Origin: Myxococcota bacterium | GTDB lineage: Bacteria > Myxococcota_A > UBA796 > UBA9615 > JAKLKC01 | Reading direction: 5' to 3' | Assembly: GCA_023150875.1 (NCBI GenBank) | Contig: JAKLKC010000001.1 | Coordinates: 62,001 to 126,000, forward strand | DNA length: 64,000 bases | Part shown: positions 44,043-50,567 of the stretch, piece by piece | Layout: the number at the start of each line of letters is the position of its first letter | Numbering within the stretch: the first letter of the stretch is position 1 | The notes under the pieces: model-generated | Database searches by the model: none | What the model was told of the DNA's origin: nothing | Seen by the model: only the letters and a program-made list of their open reading frames with translations | Position numbers and translations under genes: made by a program

Positions 44043-45476
44043 ATGCCCCGCTTCCCCGGCCGCGCGGCCCCCTGGACCACCCTCGCCCTCCTGCTCGCGG
44101 GGTGGGCGTGCACCGACCTCGTCCCCCGGGACGACGACGACGGCGACGACGACGACGACACCACGGCGGACGACGACACCTCCGACGACGACACGTCGTC
44201 CGGGAGCACGACGGTCTACGAGATCCGGCGGGGGGATGTCACCGAAGGAGCCTTCGTCACGGTCCGGTCGGTCGTGGTGACGAGCCCCCTGTACGAGAGC
44301 AGCAGCGGCAGCGCCCGGGGGTTCTTCGTGCAGGAGGAGGCGGGGGGAGAGCACAGCGGGATCTACGTGTACACCTACGCCGACGTGGTGGACGCCGTTC
44401 CGGGGCTCGGGCGCGGGGCGGTGGTCACCCTCAGCGGCGAGTACAGCGAGTACCCCGAGGACGACCCCGCGGGCTCCCTCAGCGAGCTGACGGTGAGCAG
44501 CGCCGACGGCCTGGTCATCGAGAAGACCGGGGTGGAGTTGACCCCCGAGACGGTGGCGACCTCGGTCCTCGCCGATCCCGCCACCGCCGAGCCCTGGGAG
44601 TCGGTCCTCCTCCAGGTGTCGGGCACGGTGAGCGCCGGTGCCGACGACCACGGCCAGTGGGCGGTGGACGGCGTGATGGTCGACGACCTCTTCTACCGGG
44701 CCGACCCCGATCCCCAGGTGGGGGCGACGGTGGCCAAGGCCGCCGGCCCCTTCAACTTCTCGTTCGGGGCGTTCAAGATCCTGCCCCGGGACGCCGCGGA
44801 CCTCGAGGTCGACGGGTCGACCGTGGTGCCGACCGTCGTCACCGTGCCGGAGATCCAGGGGGGGACCGTGGCGGAGGGGACCCGGGTCCGCCTGGAGGGG
44901 GTGATCGCCACCACGGGGCTCACCGAGCCTTACAGCGAATGCACGCGGCGCGCCTTCTGGGTGCAGGACCCCGCGGGCGGCCCCCGCTCGGGGATCTCGG
45001 TGAACGTCCTGGAAGAGCAGGTCGGGACCCTGGCCGTCGAGCCCGGCGACGTGCTCACCGTCGAGGGCACCTACGGCGAGTACTACGAGCTCAGCCAGGT
45101 CACCATCGACTCCGGGGCCGCGGTGACCAGGACCGGCACCGCCAGCGTCCCCGAGCCGGTGACCGTCGCCGACGCCTGCTCCATCGCCACCGGCGGCGCC
45201 GACGCCGAGGACTACGAGGGGGTGCTGGTCCGGGTCGGCCCGGTGTCGGTGACCGGCACCGTGGACGAGATCGGGTTCGGCCAGTTCGAGGTCCAGGAGT
45301 GCCTCCTGGTGGACTCCCTCTTCTTCGAGTTCTCGGACTGCGGCGACGACGACACCACGCCGGACCCCCCGTCGGGGCAGGAGATCTCGACGCTGACCGG
45401 AGTCCTGCACTACGGCTTCGACGCCTTCAAGTTGGAGCCCCGCTCCGCCTCCGACTTCGGCGGGTGGACCCCCTAG
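44043..45476 (+). CDS. Lipoprotein with Asp-rich linker and repeated OB-fold-like modules
   Basis: 477 residues, lipobox GWAC, followed by an extremely acidic linker (over 20 Asp in about 30 residues) that would hold the rest off the membrane. Then come two or three OB-fold-like modules, each with a GxxVTVRGVV-like strand and a FFVQEEAGGEHSGIYVY or FWVQDPAGGPRSGISVN strand. This is the pattern seen in modules attached to extracellular endonucleases. No nuclease domain is present here. The ATG at 44043 shares the GGAGCCCCGAA-type ribosome-binding region with the neighbouring genes. Confidence 0.77.
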   Translation: MPRFPGRAAPWTTLALLLAGWACTDLVPRDDDDGDDDDDTTADDDTSDDDTSSGSTTVYEIRRGDVTEGAFVTVRSVVVTSPLYESSSGSARGFFVQEEAGGEHSGIYVYTYADVVDAVPGLGRGAVVTLSGEYSEYPEDDPAGSLSELTVSSADGLVIEKTGVELTPETVATSVLADPATAEPWESVLLQVSGTVSAGADDHGQWAVDGVMVDDLFYRADPDPQVGATVAKAAGPFNFSFGAFKILPRDAADLEVDGSTVVPTVVTVPEIQGGTVAEGTRVRLEGVIATTGLTEPYSECTRRAFWVQDPAGGPRSGISVNVLEEQVGTLAVEPGDVLTVEGTYGEYYELSQVTIDSGAAVTRTGTASVPEPVTVADACSIATGGADAEDYEGVLVRVGPVSVTGTVDEIGFGQFEVQECLLVDSLFFEFSDCGDDDTTPDPPSGQEISTLTGVLHYGFDAFKLEPRSASDFGGWTP

Positions 45477-45568
45477 ATCCGCACGCCCACGGGCGCGACG
45501 GCGCTCTCCTGTCCGCTCCCCCCTCACCCGCCCTCGGTCGGCGCCGGCCGCGCCCGACGGAGTCCGAA

Positions 45569-47113
45569 ATGCCCCCGCGCCCCTTCGCCCGCGCCCTGCC
45601 CGCCCTGGCCGCCGCCGCGATCCTGATCCCCCGCGGCGCCGTGGCCGGCGAGTTCCTCCAGACCCAGCTCACCCTCTACTTCGGCGACGACAACGTGCTC
45701 GCCGGGGCGGAGGACGGATCCCCCGACGTGGGCCTGACCAACGCCTATCCCGAGCTGTTCTTCGACGGGCTCAACGCCCGCAAGAACATCGCGGTCACGG
45801 AGACGAACCTCGTCGCCTACAAGAAGCTGCCCGGGTTCGTGAAGAACTCCTTCACCGAGGCGGCCCTCGCCTTGAACGTCGAGTTCTACCGCGACCCCGA
45901 CGACGGCAAGCCGGCGATCCGCATCGAGGACAACGGCTCGTACCTTCGGCCGGTCTGGTACTTCTCCGAGGCGGACATGGAGAAGGGCAAGGGGGGCCGC
46001 AACTTCGCCATCACCGCCTTCCCCTTCGACTCCGACCGATTCCGCCTGGGGTACACCTACGACCTGAGCTGGGGCGGCAAGCGGATGTTCACCAAGAACA
46101 CCGATCCGGTCCCCGGCGTGAGCCTCCAGCTCGACCTCGGGCCCTTCCGCGCTTTCGCCGGCTTCAAGACCGCCCTGGGCCTGCGCTCCGACGTGAACAT
46201 GCCCGACACCCAGTACGGGGTCCTCGCCGGGGTGCGGGGCCAGTTCGGCGGCCAGGACCCGGCCAAGGTCGGGGTGGCCGTGGACGCCGGCTTCGGGTGG
46301 TTCGACCGGGGACGATTCGAGGACCCCTCCTTCGACGACACCACGATCTACGCCTGGGGGACCTGCGCCCAGGTCAGCGTGTTCCGCGGCGGGGACATCG
46401 GCACCTCCGTGGACTTCCGCCTCTTCCGCGAGGACCCCGCCCAGGCCCAGTCCTGGCTCTATCCGGTCAAGTACTCCAAGGGCGTGCACTTCTGGTTCGG
46501 TAGCGAGTTCAACCTGCTCCGCCAGACCCTCATCGACGTCGACCACGCCAACTCCACCACCTGGCAGAGCGCCATCGCCGCCGACGCCAACCTCAAGCTG
46601 CGGGTGGACAAGATGCGGGTGAACCTGGACGTGGTGTACCGCGACGCCGCGTTCCTGCTGTTCAACACCCCCTCCCTCTACCCGTTCCACAGCTTCGGCG
46701 AGGACTCCAAGACGTCCTCGCAGCTCTACTTCGCGGTGAACGTCGACTACTTCGTCGAGAAGGCCCACTGGACCCCCGGCGTGATCTTCGGCGTGATGCT
46801 CCCCGCCAGCTACCTCGGGCCCAGCTACGAGGAGGGGGGGATCCCCTCCCTGGTGATCATCCGGGGCGAGAACGACCTGGACATCCTCCCCTCGGAGCGC
46901 CAGGACCCCTTCACCGTGCTCTCGGTCAAGACCACCCACAAGGTGGAGCTCAGCCCCATGATGGCGATCATGGGCGAGGTCTCCTGGACGACGGACTACA
47001 ACCGCTCCAAGATCGTCGCCGGCGGCGAGGACCCCAGCGGCGCCGTCCGCGTCCTGGACGAGACCGTCGCCAACGCCCTCGGCCTCAACCTGCTGCTCCA
47101 GGCGCGGTTCTGA
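45569..47113 (+). CDS. Outer-membrane beta-barrel-like protein of the nucleotidase operon
   Basis: 514 residues with a Sec signal peptide (AVA cleavage) and a mature sequence of alternating strand-length segments rich in Tyr, Phe and Trp, ending LLLQARF. That terminal strand with Phe is a barrel hallmark. I cannot place it in a named porin family. Being last in an operon with a nucleotidase lipoprotein and two OB-type lipoproteins, it may be the channel or anchor for that set. ATG at 45569 with GGAGTCCGAA upstream. It ends 21 bases from the converging kinase gene. Confidence 0.78.
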   Translation: MPPRPFARALPALAAAAILIPRGAVAGEFLQTQLTLYFGDDNVLAGAEDGSPDVGLTNAYPELFFDGLNARKNIAVTETNLVAYKKLPGFVKNSFTEAALALNVEFYRDPDDGKPAIRIEDNGSYLRPVWYFSEADMEKGKGGRNFAITAFPFDSDRFRLGYTYDLSWGGKRMFTKNTDPVPGVSLQLDLGPFRAFAGFKTALGLRSDVNMPDTQYGVLAGVRGQFGGQDPAKVGVAVDAGFGWFDRGRFEDPSFDDTTIYAWGTCAQVSVFRGGDIGTSVDFRLFREDPAQAQSWLYPVKYSKGVHFWFGSEFNLLRQTLIDVDHANSTTWQSAIAADANLKLRVDKMRVNLDVVYRDAAFLLFNTPSLYPFHSFGEDSKTSSQLYFAVNVDYFVEKAHWTPGVIFGVMLPASYLGPSYEEGGIPSLVIIRGENDLDILPSERQDPFTVLSVKTTHKVELSPMMAIMGEVSWTTDYNRSKIVAGGEDPSGAVRVLDETVANALGLNLLLQARF

Positions 47114-47134
47114 CTCCCGGAGCGGACCCGCGGA

Positions 47135-49381
47135 TCAGGGGACCCGGAAGCGGAGGGGGCGGGAGTCGCGGCCGAAGGAGCCGCGGGGGGCGTCGTCGGG
47201 TCGGGACACGTCGATCCAGTACTCCACCTCCTGGACGTCCGGGGGGACCCAACCCGAGAGGGGCAGGGCGGCCAGGAGGGTGCCGCCGGACCCCGCCATC
47301 ATCTCGATCCGGGACCAGGCCGTCGCGCCCCGGGGGCGGGCGTGGACCGTGCCCCGGGCGGGGCCGCCCTGGTGGAGGGTGACGGTGAGGAGGACGGCGC
47401 CGTCCCGGGGTGCCGACTCCACGGGGCGGTGCCCCCAGGCCACCCCCGGCCCCTCCACCCGGACCTCCGGTCCGAAGCGGACGACGGCCGGCTCCGGGGC
47501 CTCGGTGGGACGCAACGGCGAGGGCGCCGGGGGGCGGACGCCCGCCTCCCCCACCCTTCCCGAGGGCGCGGCCGGCTCCAGGATCCACGACATGGTGAAG
47601 AAGGTCACCACCAGCGCGCTCACCAGCACCGCTACCCCGGCCAGGAGGATGCGGTCGGTGAGGTCGCCGACGCGGCGGGGCGGCTCCGCGGGCGCGCCAT
47701 CCCACGCACGGGCCCACTCGGCCTCGGCCTCGGCGGCGGTGACGGGTTCCGTCGGCCTCCCCAAAGGTGTCCCGGCGGCGGGGGGATCGGGAGGGCGCGG
47801 GGGCGGCGGGGCGATCCGGGGCAGGGGCGGCGACGGTATGGGATAGCGATCCCCCGGACCGGGCGCGGGGGCCCGGCCGGCTCCGCCCCCCGGCGGACCC
47901 GCCGTGCCTGGGAATGACGGCGCGGGCCCGGGGATGGGGGCCTCGGCCTCCCCTCCGTCGATGTCGTCCCGGGCGGGCGGGGCCTCGTCCTCTACGGGAG
48001 GGGGCGGAGATGAGACTTCCCCCTGGGGCGGAGATGGGGGCCGGGGATCGGCGAAGTCGGGGCCCCCCTGGGGATCCTGCTCCTCGTCCTCGGGATCGGG
48101 GAGGAACAACGGGGGCGGCAGCGCCGCGGGAGCCTCCCCCGCCGCACCCCCCTTGCGAGCCCCGGGGGCGTGGGGGCGGGCCGGCGCGGCGACCCGGGCG
48201 ACCGCCGCCGCGGCCACCTCCGACACGTCCTCCAGGGTGAGGTCGGGGAGCTGGGGCAGCTCCAGGGAGATCTCCGGCAGGGTCGGGGCGGGCCGCATCG
48301 CCGCGAGCTGCTCGATGGTCCGGGTCCCCGCGGGATCGACGTCCAGCTCCATGGGTCCGCCGGCCGGGGCCTCCATGTGGGGGAGGGTGCTGAAGAACGC
48401 GCGGGTGCTCCGGGCGGCGGCGAGGTCGTCCCGTTCCGGCGCGTCCAGGAGGTCCAGGTCCACGTGGGCGGGGGAGAGGCCGGCGAGCAGGGACGAGAGG
48501 CGCCCCCCCCAGGGGTGGCGGGGCTTCAGGGCGGTGAGCTCGGCGGCGAGGGCCTCGGCGGTGGGCTGGCGGTCGCCGGGTTCCTTGCTGAGGCAGCGCC
48601 TCAGGATGGGGACGAGGTCGGGGAAGGCGGCCTCGACGCGGGCGAGCCCGGGTTCCACGTCGCAGCGGAGGGCCCGGTTGAGGATCGCCATGAGGTTGTC
48701 GTCCTCGAAGATGGGGCGGCCGCAGGCCAGCTCCCCGAGGACGGCACCCAGGGCGAAGATGTCGCTCCTCCGGGTGAGATCCCCCCCGGCGATCTGCTCG
48801 GGCGACATGTACAGGGGCGTGCCGCGGGTGATCCCGCCGGGCGCCGTCTGGTAGGCGTTCAGCCGCGCCTTGGCGATCCCGAAGTCCATGATCTTCAACA
48901 GGTCGTGGCGGGAGATCATGAAGTTGTCGGGCTTGACGTCCCGGTGCACCAGGTCCAGGGCCCGCCCCCCCTGGCTGACCTGGTGGGCGTGGTGCAGCCC
49001 CCGGCAGCCCTGGATCCCGATGTCCAGGACGGCCCCCCGGGGGAGCTTTCCGGCGCGGGCGACGACCTCCCGGAGGCTGACGCCGTCCACGTACTCCATG
49101 GCGATGTAGCAGCGGTCCCCCACCTGCCCGCACTCGTACACCTCGATGATGTTGGGGTGCTTGAGGAGGCCCCCCAACCGAGCCTCGTTGACCAGGGAGC
49201 GGAAGAAGCGCTCGTTGGCCGCCGAGATCCGGTGGTGGACCACCTTCAGCGCGACCTCCTTGCGGAAGTTCCAGGGCCCCTGGAACTCCGCCCGGTACAC
49301 CCGGGCGAAGGAGCCCTCTCCCAGCGACTCGCGGATGCGGTAGGGGCCGAACTGCACGGGGATGGGGCCCGGGTCGGGCAT
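47135..49381 (-). CDS. Membrane Ser/Thr protein kinase with extracytoplasmic C-terminal domain
   Basis: 748 residues. An N-terminal Hanks-type kinase domain (about 13-275) has the Gly-rich loop LGEGSFARVYRAE, Lys46 (VALKVV), HRDVKPDN (Asp148), DFG (Asp166) and GTPLYMSPEQ, so it should be active. A long Pro-rich linker follows to about residue 570. One transmembrane helix lies near 573-598 (GVAVLVSALVVTFF). A beta-rich domain of about 120 residues would lie outside the cytoplasm as sensor. The ATG at 49381 gives the standard start. About 165 bp around the start codon are duplicated at 50152-50311. Confidence 0.92.
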   Translation of the reverse strand: MPDPGPIPVQFGPYRIRESLGEGSFARVYRAEFQGPWNFRKEVALKVVHHRISAANERFFRSLVNEARLGGLLKHPNIIEVYECGQVGDRCYIAMEYVDGVSLREVVARAGKLPRGAVLDIGIQGCRGLHHAHQVSQGGRALDLVHRDVKPDNFMISRHDLLKIMDFGIAKARLNAYQTAPGGITRGTPLYMSPEQIAGGDLTRRSDIFALGAVLGELACGRPIFEDDNLMAILNRALRCDVEPGLARVEAAFPDLVPILRRCLSKEPGDRQPTAEALAAELTALKPRHPWGGRLSSLLAGLSPAHVDLDLLDAPERDDLAAARSTRAFFSTLPHMEAPAGGPMELDVDPAGTRTIEQLAAMRPAPTLPEISLELPQLPDLTLEDVSEVAAAAVARVAAPARPHAPGARKGGAAGEAPAALPPPLFLPDPEDEEQDPQGGPDFADPRPPSPPQGEVSSPPPPVEDEAPPARDDIDGGEAEAPIPGPAPSFPGTAGPPGGGAGRAPAPGPGDRYPIPSPPLPRIAPPPPRPPDPPAAGTPLGRPTEPVTAAEAEAEWARAWDGAPAEPPRRVGDLTDRILLAGVAVLVSALVVTFFTMSWILEPAAPSGRVGEAGVRPPAPSPLRPTEAPEPAVVRFGPEVRVEGPGVAWGHRPVESAPRDGAVLLTVTLHQGGPARGTVHARPRGATAWSRIEMMAGSGGTLLAALPLSGWVPPDVQEVEYWIDVSRPDDAPRGSFGRDSRPLRFRVP

Positions 49382-49419
49382 GGGGGAGCCTCGGCGGTGC
49401 CGCGGGGATCATAGCGGAT
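49254..49419 (-). repeat. Parent copy of the kinase 5'-end duplication
   Basis: Covers the first 43 or so kinase codons and the -10 region. A diverged copy in the same orientation lies at 50152-50311, beyond the Uma2 gene. Confidence 0.8.
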
Positions 49420-49448
49420 CCGGCCTCCACCCGGACAGTGGAGGCCGG
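49408..49448 (-). promoter_or_regulatory. Kinase promoter with a perfect palindrome around the -35 box
   Basis: Minus-strand TATGAT (49413-49408) is a good -10 box. The expected -35 position (49436-49431) lies in the seven-base loop of a perfect 11-bp inverted repeat: CCGGCCTCCAC (49420-49430) and GTGGAGGCCGG (49438-49448). The -35 sequence itself is weak, as expected for a promoter needing an activator or blocked by a repressor bound there. Confidence 0.5.
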
Positions 49449-49544
49449 AAGGACGAGGCGCCGCGGCCACGCGGCGTCGCGGCGACCTGGGCGCCCGACG
49501 ACCTGGGGCCGGGACGGGCCCTGATTCCGCCCCGGCCCGCGGGC

Positions 49545-49573
49545 TGGCTGCGCGCCCGGGCGTGCGCTATGTT
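49545..49573 (+). promoter_or_regulatory. Promoter candidate for a leaderless Uma2 message
   Basis: TATGTT (49568-49573) is a strong -10 box with a weak -35 (TGGCTG, 17 bases upstream). The ATG at 49580 is seven bases downstream, at the expected transcription start. Confidence 0.45.
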
Positions 49574-49579
49574 GAGACC

Positions 49580-50119
49580 ATGCTGGCCCACCGCATCGAC
49601 CTTGTGAGCGAGGAGGAGTTCCTCTCTCTCCCCGAGACCGTGGACAAGGTGGAGCTCCTGGACGGGGAGGTGATCCTGGCACCCGCACCGGCGCTGTCGC
49701 ACCAGAGGGTCGTTCTCGAGATCGCCGTCGCGCTCCGCGCCTGGGCCCTCCAGCAGTCTGCGCCCTGGACGGTGGGGATCGCTCCCCAGGACTTCCGATT
49801 CGCCCGGAGCCGCATCCTCCAGCCCGACGTCTGGGTCCTACGGGGCCGGATCCCCCTCGACCACATGGGCCCCATCGATCAGGTCCCCGATCTCTGCGTC
49901 GAGGTGACCTCCTTGGACCGCGCCTACGACCGCGTCACCAAGCGCTTCGTCTATGCAGCCGGGGGGGTGAAGGAGTACTGGGTGACCAGCCCCCGGGGGC
50001 CCGTCGAGCGGTTCTTCGGCGAGGGACTCGCGGAACGAGAGGAGGTCACAGGCCGCCTCGTCTCTGCGGTCCTTCCCGGCTTCGAGCTCGATCTGGACGC
50101 GGTCTTCTCCGCGGACTGA
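49580..50119 (+). CDS. Uma2-family (DUF820) restriction-endonuclease-like protein
   Basis: 179 residues with the Uma2 plan: EEEFLSLPETVDKVELLDGEVILAPAP opens the fold (in parts), then SHQRVVLEIA, the PD-(D/E)XK-like LQPDVWVLR and LCVEVTSLD, and YAAGGVKEYW. The conserved acidic residues for metal binding are present. Members are fast-spreading genes of unsettled function, often in accessory DNA. I chose the ATG at 49580 over a GTG 18 bases upstream because the -10 box at 49568 lies between them. It lies between the kinase gene and a duplicated fragment of it. Confidence 0.85.
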   Translation: MLAHRIDLVSEEEFLSLPETVDKVELLDGEVILAPAPALSHQRVVLEIAVALRAWALQQSAPWTVGIAPQDFRFARSRILQPDVWVLRGRIPLDHMGPIDQVPDLCVEVTSLDRAYDRVTKRFVYAAGGVKEYWVTSPRGPVERFFGEGLAEREEVTGRLVSAVLPGFELDLDAVFSAD

Positions 50120-50151
50120 CGCCCCCCGAGGTCCCTTCCGCCCCTGTCCCC

Positions 50152-50311
50152 CATCTCCTTGCGGGACTTCCGGGGCCCCTGGATCTCCGCCCCGTACACC
50201 CAGAGCCATCTCCCAGCGACTCGCGGATACGGCAAGGGCCGAACTGCCCGGGGATGGGGCCCGGATCGGGCATGGGACAGCCTCGGCGGTGCCGCGGGGA
50301 TCATGGCGGAC
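50152..50311 (-). pseudogene. Degenerate copy of the 5' end of the kinase gene
   Basis: Matches 49254-49419 in the same orientation, including the start codon, the PDPGPIP opening and RIRESLG. Then small deletions break the frame before the kinase Lys. The -10 box has changed from TATGAT to CATGAT. It is more diverged than the other gene-end duplication in this window, so it is probably older. It marks the far border of the Uma2 cassette. Confidence 0.8.
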
Positions 50312-50467
50312 CGCGGCCCCGGCGGGCGGACCACGCGCTCACCGCGCGGAGGGCGCTCCGGCGGCCCCTGGACGACCCGGTGGCGCCGGACATGTTCTCC
50401 CGGACCGGGGGCGCCGCGGCCGGAGCCCGCAGGGGTGCCGCCCCCTCGTTCCCGCGCCGCGGCCCGC

Positions 50468-50497
50468 CTGACAGGCCGGCGGGGGTTCTGGTATGGT
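50468..50497 (+). promoter_or_regulatory. Sigma70-like promoter for the P-loop/TPR gene
   Basis: CTGACA (50468-50473), 18-base spacer, TATGGT (50492-50497), about 70 bases ahead of the ATG at 50568. Confidence 0.55.
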
Positions 50498-50567
50498 GCG
50501 CCCCTTCGTCGGCCGGGGCGCGATCCCGAAGACGCCCGCCACCCCGCGGCGACCGGAGCCTTTCCCG

